Assembly (NCBI RefSeq): GCF_007489285.1
Contig: NZ_VLIY01000007.1
Coordinates: forward strand, 1-64,000
Source of the DNA: Skermania sp. ID1734
GTDB lineage: Bacteria; Actinomycetota; Actinomycetes; Mycobacteriales; Mycobacteriaceae
Direction: 5' to 3'
Length of the DNA stretch: 64,000 nucleotides
Shown here piece by piece: positions 1 through 8,032 of this stretch. Position 1 is the stretch's first letter. Each line of letters starts with the position of its first letter. The notes beneath the pieces were generated by a model. The model saw nothing but the letters and a program-made list of their open reading frames with translations. It did not search any database and was not told the origin of the DNA. A program made the translations under genes and the position numbers.

Positions 1-245
1 TCGCGGAGTTTACGGACCTCCGCCTTCAACGCCTTGATCTCGGCCTGCGCGTCGGTGCTCACTCCGGGGCGGGATCCGGCGTTGACGTCGGCCTGGACCA
101 GCCATCGCCGGATGGTTTCCTTGCCCAGGCCGAGCTTGTTGCCGATGGCTTGACACATAGCGGTGTCGTTCGGGTAGTCCTGACGATGATCAGCGATCAA
201 CCGCAAGGCGCGTTCCTTCACGGCGGGGTCGATTATTTTGCCCAT
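1..245 (-). CDS. IS3-family transposase OrfA, partial (C-terminal part outside window)
   Basis: The visible 81 residues begin MGKIIDPAVKERALRLIADH and contain a helix-turn-helix of the IS3 OrfA type: KLGLGKETIRRWLVQADV at about residues 39-56. A charged segment rich in Lys and Glu (AEIKALKAEVRKLRE) follows and probably starts the leucine-zipper region that usually comes before the -1 frameshift into OrfB. OrfA binds the terminal repeats, and with OrfB it forms the transposase. The ATG at 243-245 follows an AGGAGGATG-rich stretch that fits a ribosome binding site. The gene is cut by the window edge, so it cannot be said whether the element is intact. Confidence 0.85.
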   Translation of the reverse strand, partial: MGKIIDPAVKERALRLIADHRQDYPNDTAMCQAIGNKLGLGKETIRRWLVQADVNAGSRPGVSTDAQAEIKALKAEVRKLR

Positions 246-298
246 AACTGCATCCTCCTGCACTCAAACAGGAGCGGCAGAAAACCCGTGACGGTTCA
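1..298 (-). mobile_element. End of an IS3-family insertion sequence (left part outside window)
   Basis: The stretch holds the N-terminal part of an IS3-type OrfA and its upstream terminus. Read on the minus strand, the element appears to begin at 298 with TGAACCGTCACGGG, which resembles IS3-family terminal repeats beginning TGA. The reading frame of the neighbouring DUF222 gene runs straight into this sequence and ends inside it, so the element sits within that gene. The other terminus, OrfB and any 3-bp target duplication lie beyond position 1 and cannot be checked. The exact boundary is inferred from the repeat and could be off by a few bases. Confidence 0.75.
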
Positions 299-1650
299 GT
301 GATGTCGCCGCGGCCGTGGCAGCGCAGGTAGGCCTGGTCGATCGCGTACCCGATGCCGCTGCCGGGGCGGTCCTTGACCACGGGTTCGGTGTCGGGGTCG
401 ACGCCGGGTCGTGGTTGCCAGGGTTGCCGCCGCGGCGGTGACGGCGGCACGGTGCCGGGGCGGTAGGGGCGGGTGCAGGCGATCACCTCGCGGGTGCGCA
501 CGGTGGTTTCATCGGGCTGGTGTGGCGCGGCATCGATATCCGCGCTGCCCGCGTCGTCCTCGGCCGCGCCGTCCGCGGTGTGGGCTTCGAATCCGGTGAC
601 CGGGTCGTCGCAGGCGGCATCGGTTGCCGCATCGTCTTCGTCCGCAGCGTCCGTTGCGGCTTCTCTGGCAGCCTCGGTGTCGGTGTCACTGCCGGTGTCG
701 GTGTCGGTGTCGGTGCGGGTGGCGTGGTTGCGGATGTCGGTGAGCAGGGCGCGCCAGGTGGCGTCGCTGGCCAGGGTGCGGGCGAGTTCGGGGTCTAGGG
801 GGGTGCCGTCGGGCAGGGTGGCGGGGTTGTTGCTGAGTGCGAGCAGGGTGTCGATGTCGATGAGGATGTTGAGCAGGTGCGCGCGCCGCGGCGGGTTCTG
901 TATCCGGGTTTTGGGGCATTGTTCGCGGCCGCAGTGGCACAGCAGGTGGGATTCGCCGTGGAGCAGGGCCATGAGCGCGTCCGCGCGTAGCTCTTTGACG
1001 GGGCGGGGGTCGGCGGCGCAGACGGTGGCGGCGAGTTCGCTGATCAGCTGGTCGGCTTCGGCGCCTTCCAGGTCGGTCAGGCAGGCGGTGAGCCAGGTCA
1101 TGCCGTTGGTGCCGCGGCGGGTGTAGGCGGTGCGGTCGCTGCGGTGTTTGGCCGCGCGTACGGTGTGGGCTTCGTCGGGGTCGTGGCGCATCCAGATCCG
1201 CCAGATCGCCGAGCGGAGTGGTTGCGGGGACAGGTGCGCGGCGGCGGCGAGGACGTCGGCTTCGATCGCGGCGACGGTGGCGGCGCTCGCGTCGGCCAGG
1301 ACGGTGGCGATGACGCGGACCGTCGCATAGTCGAGGTCGCCGGCGGCGAAGGCGTCGCGGGTCAACTCGAGGCGGGCCAGTTGCTGATCCACCGTCACCA
1401 GGGTGTCGGCGCTGGACTGGGCGATACCGAGGGCGACAGCGATCTCGGCGACCGCGGACTGGGCGGCGATCAGCCCGTCGGCGCCGGTGTCGGCGGCGAT
1501 ACCGAGGCGGTGTTCCCACACGCCGGTGGCCGCGCGCATCAGCCGGTAGGCGGCCCGGTTGGCCTCGACCCGGTGTTCTTCGAGGCAGGCCAGGGCGGCG
1601 TCGACGCGGTCGAACGCGTCGGGCGGCACCTCCAACAATTCCTCGAACAT
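299..1650 (-). pseudogene. DUF222 / 13E12-repeat-family protein, 3' end cut by the IS3 element
   Basis: The frame starts MFEELLEVPPDAFDRVDAAL, the usual start of mycobacterial DUF222 (13E12 repeat) proteins. These are commonly C-terminal HNH endonucleases found in many copies, often tied to mobile DNA. About 450 codons remain. The DUF222 core fills the first 280 residues or so. A low-complexity acidic stretch of Thr-Asp repeats (around 830-640) and a Pro/Arg-rich linker follow. After CHGRGDI the frame enters the IS terminus at 298 and stops at about 190, so no HNH motif is encoded. An upstream start at 1890 is possible in frame, but the -10 box at 1658-1663 and the family start favour 1650. 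Loss of function is inferred. Confidence 0.7.
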
Positions 1651-1657
1651 GTGTTCT

Positions 1658-1663
1658 ATGCTA
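1658..1663 (-). promoter_or_regulatory. Candidate -10 box (TAGCAT) of the DUF222 gene
   Basis: On the minus strand TAGCAT is followed by seven bases (AGAACAC) and then the ATG at 1650. A TANNNT hexamer this close to a start codon is the usual mark of leaderless transcription in mycobacteria. There is no clear -35 element. Inferred from sequence only. Confidence 0.45.
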
Positions 1664-1700
1664 CCCGAAATGTCCGACTTGTGCCAGAAAGATTTCGCGG

Positions 1701-1731
1701 ACCTCTGACGCGAATTCTCGCGTCTGAAGGT
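1701..1731. terminator. Hairpin in the 1651-1886 intergenic stretch, possible terminator
   Basis: GACGCGA (1707-1713) and TCGCGTC (1718-1724) form perfect 7-bp arms around a 4-base loop, extended by ACCT (1701-1704) and AGGT (1728-1731) after small mismatches. It lies downstream of the SnoaL gene ending at 1887, but there is no T run on either side. The rest of this 236-bp gap shows no gene. Confidence 0.3.
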
Positions 1732-1886
1732 CTTTCGTCGAGGGGTACCTCGTAAGGTCACGTCCGCGCTCGACGCTCGTTTAGCGGTAGACCCTTTGAC
1801 CCGTCTGCTCGTGCAAAACCGGCCTATGCCTATCGTGCCTCTTCGGAAATCCGAGTGCACTGGAGCCTGGTCGCGGCGGCGATGGT

Positions 1887-2273
1887 TCAAGCGCTGGCAG
1901 CGGGCTGCTGTGTCTGCTGGTAGACGGCGAGTCGCCAGGTGCCGTCGCGTCGCACGTATGCGCTGCTCATCAGGCCGACGAATGCTGGGTCGCTGCCTTC
2001 CCGATACGCGCGGCCGACGTAGACGAGGGCCGCGCTGTCGGCGCCGAGGTCAATTAACCGGACATCGCTGATTTCGTAGGTGCGCCACGGTGGCGCTTGC
2101 TTGAGCGCTGCGACGACAGTGTCGCGGTCCATCAGTTCGCCGTTGGCCAGCACCATGACGGCGTCGTCGGTCATCACCTCGCCGTAGAAGCCATCTCCCG
2201 TGCCATTGCACAGCGAGCCCCATCCACGCCGCTCGACCGCAAGCAGTTCCGCTTCGACGTTCTGGTTCACCAT
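1887..2273 (-). CDS. SnoaL-like / DUF4440 NTF2-fold protein
   Basis: The 128-residue product (MVNQNVEAELLAVERRGW...) has the pattern of small NTF2-fold proteins: an N-terminal helix with ERRGW, a conserved MTDDAVMVLANGELMDRDTV strand-helix stretch, and a C-terminal WRLAVYQQTQQP strand. Family members are enzymes or ligand-binding proteins of varied function, and the sequence does not show a substrate. The ATG at 2271-2273 was chosen. A GTG six codons upstream (2289-2291) is also possible, and both lie inside two CACGTG motifs. The next gene upstream on the same strand is a second NTF2-like protein, 61 bp away. Confidence 0.7.
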   Translation of the reverse strand: MVNQNVEAELLAVERRGWGSLCNGTGDGFYGEVMTDDAVMVLANGELMDRDTVVAALKQAPPWRTYEISDVRLIDLGADSAALVYVGRAYREGSDPAFVGLMSSAYVRRDGTWRLAVYQQTQQPAASA

Positions 2274-2334
2274 CACGTGATCGTATTCCACGTGGTCGCG
2301 TTGGCCAGCCGAAACTAGCCAGTGCCAGAACCCC

Positions 2335-2730
2335 TTACCCCTCCCCGGCCATCTCCTTCATCACTGCTTCGAACTCCACCCGCATTCGCGCCTCGAACGC
2401 ATGCACCGCCTTGAGCGGCCGCAGCATCACGGTGAAATCGTCGATCAAGCCCTCGGAATTGGTGTGCAGGAAGTCGCACCCCTCGATGGTCAACTCACCG
2501 ACTCGGGCCCGAAACACCAGCGCGGCATCACCTTCCGCCTCCGACCCGATCTCGCGCTCGTACTCAAAGTCCTCGAAGATCTTCGACACGGCGCGCAGAA
2601 TCCAGGTTAGTGTTTCGCGACCCTGATATGGCTTGTGCGCGATTGGGCTATGAAAGACAACGTCTTCGGCGAAGAGCTCGCCGATGTCCTCAAAGCCGCG
2701 AGTCTCAACTGCGGTACGGAACTTGTGCAT
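2335..2730 (-). CDS. SnoaL-like nuclear-transport-factor-2-fold protein
   Basis: The 131-residue protein begins MHKFRTAVETRGFEDIGELF and carries the SnoaL_2-like pattern of an NTF2 cone: FAEDVVFHSPIAHKPYQGRE, an EREIG segment, and a closing DFTVMLRPLKAVHAFEARM stretch. Many such proteins are isomerases or hydrolases of small polar or lipid substrates, but no function can be assigned. The start is set by a good ribosome binding site: the stop of the upstream lipoprotein gene (TAA, 2739-2741) is part of TAAGGAGACGAATG, so the two genes are almost certainly co-transcribed and probably translationally coupled. A longer in-frame start at 2841 would lie inside the lipoprotein gene and is rejected. 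Confidence 0.75.
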   Translation of the reverse strand: MHKFRTAVETRGFEDIGELFAEDVVFHSPIAHKPYQGRETLTWILRAVSKIFEDFEYEREIGSEAEGDAALVFRARVGELTIEGCDFLHTNSEGLIDDFTVMLRPLKAVHAFEARMRVEFEAVMKEMAGEG

Positions 2731-2738
2731 TCGTCTCC

Positions 2739-3650
2739 TTAGTCTAAGACCCGCGCGCCTGCGGTGTCGGCCAGCCACTGGTGTGCGAGCAAGTCCAGCG
2801 TCCCGTCGGCATACAAGGAATCGATTGCGGCGCTGACACACTGGGTCATCGGTGAGTTCTTCTGCAGGACCAGGCCGAAGTGATCGGTGGCCTGGCTGGT
2901 CCGCGAAAACTGGCCGACAAGCACGCTGTTCGGCAACTGATCGGTGACAATCTGGAAGCCCGTCGGCAGATCGACGATGAGCGCATCGATTTGGCCTGCC
3001 GCCAATGCGTTCTTCGCTTCATCGTTGGTCGTGTACGTGCGCGGTGGAACTTTGGGGCGCAACGTTCCGACGATCGCCGCCATGCTGGTCGAATCTGCCA
3101 GGGCGCCAAGGCGTAACCCGCTCAGGCCGGCCAGCGCCTTCGCCTGCGCAGCCGGGTTGCCCTTCATCGCGACGACAGCCTGCGCGACCGTGTAGTAGGG
3201 CGAGGAGAAGTCGACGTTGGCTCGACGGGAATCGTCGATGGTGAATTCGTTGACGTCGAAGTCGAACTGTTTGTCGCCGGGTTGTAACGCCTGAGCAAAC
3301 GGCACGGAGACATATCGCAGCTGGCCCTTGCCGTATCCCAGCAACTCAGCCACCCGTTGGGCAACCGCGCCCTCGAAGCCCTTGCCGTTGGACGGGTCAT
3401 TTGCGAAGAACCAGGGGGAGTACGCGGGTTTGTCCGTCGCGATCGTGAGGACGCCCGGGGTGACGCCGACATTGCTCGTGGGCCCGCACTGCTTGGCGGC
3501 CGCGATGGGGGTCACTGGGGCTTCGGCACCCGAACTCGCGCTGTTCGACGGCACGACCGTATGCGACGGTGTTCCGCAGGCGCTGATCAGCACTATCGCG
3601 CTCGACGCGACCACCGCGGCGGCGCGGCGGGTACATCGATAACGGGGCAC
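2739..3650 (-). CDS. Family 3 solute-binding lipoprotein (GlnH-like), orphan
   Basis: The 303-residue product has a lipoprotein signal with positively charged start RYRCTRRA, a hydrophobic run and lipobox ISAC (Cys25). A SBP_bac_3 fold follows: GVLTIATDKPAYSPWFF, DFDVNEFTIDDSRRANVDFS (the usual ITxxR block) and SSPYYTVAQAVV. Such proteins deliver amino acids or similar small ligands to an ABC importer from the outer face of the membrane. No permease or ATPase gene lies next to it, which is unusual; it may serve a distant transporter or act as a sensor. A GTG start at 3648-3650 was chosen. Longer starts up to 3749 would run into the divergent ligD start. Confidence 0.8.
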   Translation of the reverse strand: MPRYRCTRRAAAVVASSAIVLISACGTPSHTVVPSNSASSGAEAPVTPIAAAKQCGPTSNVGVTPGVLTIATDKPAYSPWFFANDPSNGKGFEGAVAQRVAELLGYGKGQLRYVSVPFAQALQPGDKQFDFDVNEFTIDDSRRANVDFSSPYYTVAQAVVAMKGNPAAQAKALAGLSGLRLGALADSTSMAAIVGTLRPKVPPRTYTTNDEAKNALAAGQIDALIVDLPTGFQIVTDQLPNSVLVGQFSRTSQATDHFGLVLQKNSPMTQCVSAAIDSLYADGTLDLLAHQWLADTAGARVLD

Positions 3651-3696
3651 GCGGCCAATCTTGCCCGCCCGTAGTCGTGTGCGGCAAGGTTTGGGT

Positions 3697-5952
3697 ATGG
3701 CAACCCGCACCTTCGGCGAGACCCGGGTTGAACTGAGCAACCTGGACAAAGTGCTCTATCCGGAGACGGGTACCACAAAGGGTGAGGTCATCGACTACTA
3801 CATCGAGATCGCACCAGCAATCCTGCCGCACATCGTGGGTCGGCCCGTCACGCGAAAACGCTGGCCGAACGGGGTGGAGGAGCCGCCGTTCTTCGAAAAG
3901 AATCTCGCCGAGCACGCACCGGACTGGTTGCCGCGCAAAACCATTCGACACAAGAGCCGGGTGACCGTGTATCCGCTCATCGACTCGGTTGCCGGCATGG
4001 CGTGGCTCGGTCAACAGGCATCGCTGGAAATCCACGTGCCGCAGTGGCAGTTTCGCAATGACGAAATGGGGCCGGCGACTCGGCTCGTGTTCGACCTGGA
4101 CCCCGGTCCCGGCGTCGGGCTCGTCGAGTGTGCCGAGGTTGCCCTGGCGGTTCGCGACATGGTGGCCCAAGTCGAGATGACCGCGTATCCGGTCACCAGT
4201 GGCAGTAAGGGGATCCACCTCTACGTTCCGTTGCATCGTCAACTCAGCCCGGGCGGCGCCTCGACCGTCGCCAAGCAGGTGGCGAAGAACCTCGAAAAGC
4301 TCTATCCGAACCTGGTTACCGCGACGATGGCCAAGTCGGTGCGGGCGGGCAAGATCTTTCTTGACTGGAGCCAGAACAACCCCGCTAAGACCACCATCGC
4401 GCCGTACTCCATGCGTGGCCGCAAGCGACCGATGGCTGCGGCGCCGCGTACGTGGGACGAGATAGAGAATGCTCAAACACTGGAGCAGCTGACGTTCACT
4501 GAGGTGCTCGAGCGTTATCGGACGCAGGGCGATCTGTTGCTGGACCTTGATCCACAGCCGGATTCGCTGGAGAAGTACCGCCGCATGCGTGATCCGGCCA
4601 AGACCCCGGAGCCAATGCCGGTGCGGGTCAACGCAAGTCATAACGGCAACGCCTTCGTCATCCAGGAACATCATGCCCGGCGACTGCACTGGGATGTCCG
4701 CCTCGAACGAGACGGCGTCCTGGTCTGCTGGGCCGTTCCACGGGGCGTCCCGACGTCGACCACAGAGAACCGGCTCGCAGTACACACCGAGGACCATCCC
4801 TTGGAGTACTTGACCTTTCACGGAACGATTCCGAAGGGCGAGTACGGCGGTGGCGAGATGACCATTTGGGACACCGGCACCTACGAAACCGAAAAGTGGC
4901 GCGACGACGAGGTGATAGTCGTGCTACACGGGGAACGCGTGCAGGGCCGGTTCGCGTTGATCCAGACCGAGGGCAAGAACTGGCTGATGCACCTGACGAA
5001 GGATCAGCCGCAATCCCACCCAGCGAACGACCTGCCGCGCGGGTTGTCGCCCATGCTCGCGACGGCCGGTTCGGTGCAGACACTCAAGGCGACAGAGTGG
5101 GCGTTCGAGGCCAAGTGGGACGGTTACCGGTTGATCATGGAAGTCGATCGCGGCGAGATGAAGCTGCGCAGTCGCGCCGGCAATGTGGTGACCGACCGCT
5201 ACCCAGGACTGCAGCAGCTGGCGGACGAATTGGCCGAGCACCAGGTCGTTCTCGACGGTGAAGTGGTGGTCTTCGACGCCGACGGCGTCCCCAACTTCGG
5301 CTTGCTCCAACTGGGCGGCGAGGACGCCGAGTTCCTGGCATTCGATGTGTTGTATTTGGACGGCACCGCACTGCTCGGTAAGAAGTACACCGACCGCCGT
5401 CGGGTGCTCGAGGCGCTGGCCGCCAAGACCCCATCGATGGTGGTGCCGCCGCTGCTCGACGGCGACGGTAACCGAGCGCTCGCCGAGAGCAGATCCCACG
5501 GCTGGGAAGGGATCGTCGCAAAGCGGCGTGACTCGACGTACCTGCCGGGCAAGCGATCGCAGGCATGGATCAAGGAAAAGAATTGGCGCACCCAGGAAGT
5601 CGTGATTGGTGGTTGGCGCCGCGGCCAGGGCGCTCGCGGCGGCGGAATCGGCTCCCTGCTGGTCGGCATCCCCGAGGGCAACAAGCTGCGCTACGTCGGC
5701 CGGGTGGGTACGGGATTCACCGAACGCAATCTAGCCGACCTCGCCGCCACCCTGCGCAAGCTCGAGCGCAAGACCAGCCCATTCAACGAACAGTTGCCCG
5801 CAGCCGAGCGTAAGGACGCCACCTGGGTCACGCCGAAGATCGTCGGCGAGGTGCGCTACGGCGAGTGGACCGGCTCCGGACGGCTTCGGCATCCGGCCTG
5901 GCGCGGCCTCCGCCCTGACAAGTCGCCGCAGGATGTCGCACCGGAACCGTGA
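3697..5952 (+). CDS. ligD: Multifunctional ATP-dependent DNA ligase LigD (Pol-PE-Lig)
   Basis: The 751-residue protein has the mycobacterial domain order of LigD, the end-processing ligase of non-homologous end joining with Ku. The primase/polymerase domain (about 1-290) carries FDLDPGPG with metal ligands Asp133 and Asp135. The phosphoesterase domain (about 305-450) has HHARRLHWDVRLE with His331 and Asp333. The ligase domain (about 460-750) has KWDGYR with the adenylated Lys473, EGIVAKR (motif IV) and AWIKEKNW (motif V). The length matches the roughly 760 residues of M. tuberculosis LigD. The ATG at 3697 was chosen over an in-frame ATG at 3661 because LigD proteins begin a few residues before ELSNLDKVLYP. 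No ku gene lies in the window. Confidence 0.95.
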   Translation: MATRTFGETRVELSNLDKVLYPETGTTKGEVIDYYIEIAPAILPHIVGRPVTRKRWPNGVEEPPFFEKNLAEHAPDWLPRKTIRHKSRVTVYPLIDSVAGMAWLGQQASLEIHVPQWQFRNDEMGPATRLVFDLDPGPGVGLVECAEVALAVRDMVAQVEMTAYPVTSGSKGIHLYVPLHRQLSPGGASTVAKQVAKNLEKLYPNLVTATMAKSVRAGKIFLDWSQNNPAKTTIAPYSMRGRKRPMAAAPRTWDEIENAQTLEQLTFTEVLERYRTQGDLLLDLDPQPDSLEKYRRMRDPAKTPEPMPVRVNASHNGNAFVIQEHHARRLHWDVRLERDGVLVCWAVPRGVPTSTTENRLAVHTEDHPLEYLTFHGTIPKGEYGGGEMTIWDTGTYETEKWRDDEVIVVLHGERVQGRFALIQTEGKNWLMHLTKDQPQSHPANDLPRGLSPMLATAGSVQTLKATEWAFEAKWDGYRLIMEVDRGEMKLRSRAGNVVTDRYPGLQQLADELAEHQVVLDGEVVVFDADGVPNFGLLQLGGEDAEFLAFDVLYLDGTALLGKKYTDRRRVLEALAAKTPSMVVPPLLDGDGNRALAESRSHGWEGIVAKRRDSTYLPGKRSQAWIKEKNWRTQEVVIGGWRRGQGARGGGIGSLLVGIPEGNKLRYVGRVGTGFTERNLADLAATLRKLERKTSPFNEQLPAAERKDATWVTPKIVGEVRYGEWTGSGRLRHPAWRGLRPDKSPQDVAPEP

Positions 5953-5961
5953 CGGGACGGT

Positions 5962-5967
5962 TAGCAT
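5962..5967 (+). promoter_or_regulatory. Candidate -10 box (TAGCAT) for leaderless glnA4-type mRNA
   Basis: TAGCAT ends six bases before the ATG at 5974, the spacing at which mycobacterial transcripts start on the A of the start codon. There is no convincing Shine-Dalgarno sequence. The hexamer lies in the 21-bp gap after ligD, so the following unit may have its own promoter. Confidence 0.5.
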
Positions 5968-5973
5968 CGGCCA

Positions 5974-7332
5974 ATGCGCCCGGGCATGCTGAGCTTGGCC
6001 GAACTGCACGCCGCCGTCCGTGACGGCTCGCTGGACACGGTCATTGTTGCGATGACCGACATGCAAGGACGCCTGCAAGGTAAGCGTTGCTCCGCCGAAT
6101 TCTTTCTCGACAACGTCGTGCAGCACGCGGTCGAGGGCTGTAACTACCTCCTTGCCGTCGACGTGGAGATGACGCCGGTGAGCGGATTCGCGATGTCCTC
6201 ATGGGACACCGGGTACGGCGACTTCGTGCTGCAACCGGACCTGTCGACGTTGCGTCGGGCGCCCTGGCATCCAGGCACCGCGCTCGTGGTGTGCGACCTG
6301 GAGCGGGTCGGCGGTGGGCCGGTGCCACCTTCGCCCCGCCAGGTGCTGCGCCGCCAGCTCGATAGGCTCGCCGAGCGCGGACTCGAAGCCTTCGTCGGCA
6401 CCGAACTCGAGTTCATGATCTTCGACGAAAGTTATGAAACAGCCTGGCGCGCCGGGTATCACGGTATGACGCCCGCCAACCAGTACAACGTCGACTATTC
6501 GATCCTAGGTACGTCCAGAGTGGAGCCGCTGCTGCGGCGGATTCGCAACGACATGGCCGGCGCTGGACTCTACGTGGAGTCCGCCAAGGGCGAGTGCAAC
6601 CCGGGCCAGCATGAGATCGCCTTTCGTTACGACAAGGCACTAGCTACCTGCGACAACCACAGCATTTACAAGACTGGCGCCAAAGAGATCGCGGCCCAAG
6701 AGGGCAAGAGCATCACCTTTATGGCTAAATACAATGAGCGCGAGGGAAACTCGTGCCACATCCACCTCAGCCTCCGATCCCTGACCGGTGCCGCCGTGCT
6801 CGCCGGTGACGGCCCACACGGGTATACCCCGCTCATGTCGCAAATTATCGCCGGCCAGCTGGCCTGCCTGCGAGAACTCACCTACTTCTTGGCTCCGAAC
6901 ATCAACTCCTACAAACGCTTTGCCGACGACAGTTTCGCGCCGACTGCGGTGGCGTGGGGGATAGATAACCGAACATGCGCCCTACGCGTGGTTGGACAGG
7001 GGGATTCGCTCCGCGTGGAGAATCGGGTGCCGGGTGGTGACGTCAATCCCTATCTCGCCGTAGCCGCGCTGATCGCCGCTGCGTTGCACGGCATTGACAA
7101 TGCGCTGCCGCTCGAGGATCCGTTCGAGGGCAACGCGTACAAGTCCGACCGGGCGAGAGTCCCACGCACGCTCCGGGATGCCGCAGAACTATTGGCACAG
7201 AGCGAGGTGGCCCGCACCGCCTTCGGCAACGACGTGGTCGACCACTATCTGAACGCCGCGAGGGTGGAGCTCGCCGCGTTCGAAACCGCGGTCACCGACT
7301 GGGAGCGCAAGCGTGGCTTCGAGCGGCTCTGA
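5974..7332 (+). CDS. glnA4: Glutamine-synthetase-family enzyme, GlnA4-like (gamma-glutamyl-amine ligase)
   Basis: The 452-residue protein has the catalytic-domain pattern of class I/III glutamine synthetases: GTELEFMIFDE near residue 150, ECNPGQHEIAFRY, a His-rich GNSCHIHLSL strand, and KRFADDSFAPTAVAWGIDNR followed by ENRVPGGDVNPY. It lacks the regulatory adenylylation loop of true GlnA1, and related actinobacterial enzymes (GlnA3, GlnA4) glutamylate polyamines or monoamines. The genes behind it (gamma-glutamyl amide hydrolase, aldehyde dehydrogenase, SDR) match the unit recalled as Rv2860c-Rv2857c in M. tuberculosis. The context supports catabolism of an amine as its gamma-glutamyl derivative; the substrate itself is inferred. 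The end overlaps the next gene by 20 bp. Confidence 0.85.
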   Translation: MRPGMLSLAELHAAVRDGSLDTVIVAMTDMQGRLQGKRCSAEFFLDNVVQHAVEGCNYLLAVDVEMTPVSGFAMSSWDTGYGDFVLQPDLSTLRRAPWHPGTALVVCDLERVGGGPVPPSPRQVLRRQLDRLAERGLEAFVGTELEFMIFDESYETAWRAGYHGMTPANQYNVDYSILGTSRVEPLLRRIRNDMAGAGLYVESAKGECNPGQHEIAFRYDKALATCDNHSIYKTGAKEIAAQEGKSITFMAKYNEREGNSCHIHLSLRSLTGAAVLAGDGPHGYTPLMSQIIAGQLACLRELTYFLAPNINSYKRFADDSFAPTAVAWGIDNRTCALRVVGQGDSLRVENRVPGGDVNPYLAVAALIAAALHGIDNALPLEDPFEGNAYKSDRARVPRTLRDAAELLAQSEVARTAFGNDVVDHYLNAARVELAAFETAVTDWERKRGFERL

Positions 7333-8032
7333 TCAGCGTCCGGTCATCGGCATCACGACCTATGTGGAGCGGGCCGCATACGGTGTGTGGGACAACGACT
7401 GCGCGCTGCTACCGCGGGAGTACATCGACGAAGTGGCCGCCGCCGACGCCGTGCCGGTCCTGATTGCACCTCTCGGCGGCGGGGCCGCCAGCATTGTGGA
7501 ACGCATTGACGCGCTGGTGCTCTCCGGCGGCTCGGACGTGGACCCGGCGCGCTATGGACACGAGCGGCAACCGCAGACAGTCGGAATCCGGCCTGAACGA
7601 GACGAATTCGAACTCGAACTCTTCGCCGCCGCCCGCGTCCGGCGCATTCCGGTTCTCGGCATCTGCCGTGGACTGCAGTTGCTCAACGTCGCGCTAGGCG
7701 GCACGTTGCATCAGCATCTTCCCGATCTTGGTCGACATCGAAACCACCTACCGGATCCCGGCGTTTTCGGCACGCACACCGTCCGAACGGAACCTGGCAG
7801 CGCGGTCGAGTCGATTACTGGGCCGTCCGTCACCGTGCACTGCCACCATCACCAGGGCATAGCCGAACTGGGATCCGGACTGCGGGCGACGGCCTGGGCC
7901 GAAGACGGGACGATCGAAGCCGTCGAGGCGCAGTCGGTACTCGGCGTGCAATGGCATCCGGAGCAGACGTCGGGCGCGGTGGGATTGTTCGCAGCGTTGG
8001 CTCGGCACGCCACGAATGGGAGTGCGGGATGA
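7313..8032 (+). CDS. Class I glutamine amidotransferase-like gamma-glutamyl hydrolase (PuuD-like)
   Basis: The 239-residue protein starts on GTG inside the end of the synthetase gene. It has the peptidase C26 pattern: PVIGITTYVERA at the N-terminus, the nucleophile elbow GICRGLQLLN with Cys118, and the HPEQ motif (QWHPEQTSG) giving the catalytic His and Glu. PuuD-type enzymes release glutamate from gamma-glutamyl-GABA or related compounds, which would undo the glutamylation made by the preceding enzyme once the amine has been oxidised. It overlaps the next gene by four bases (ATGA), so translational coupling is likely. Confidence 0.85.
   Translation: MASSGSDQRPVIGITTYVERAAYGVWDNDCALLPREYIDEVAAADAVPVLIAPLGGGAASIVERIDALVLSGGSDVDPARYGHERQPQTVGIRPERDEFELELFAAARVRRIPVLGICRGLQLLNVALGGTLHQHLPDLGRHRNHLPDPGVFGTHTVRTEPGSAVESITGPSVTVHCHHHQGIAELGSGLRATAWAEDGTIEAVEAQSVLGVQWHPEQTSGAVGLFAALARHATNGSAG

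Noticed and set aside
3397-4821. Long minus-strand open frame opposite ligD
   Set aside because: It lacks known domains and its composition mirrors the ligD codons; high-GC genes often leave the antisense third-position frame open.
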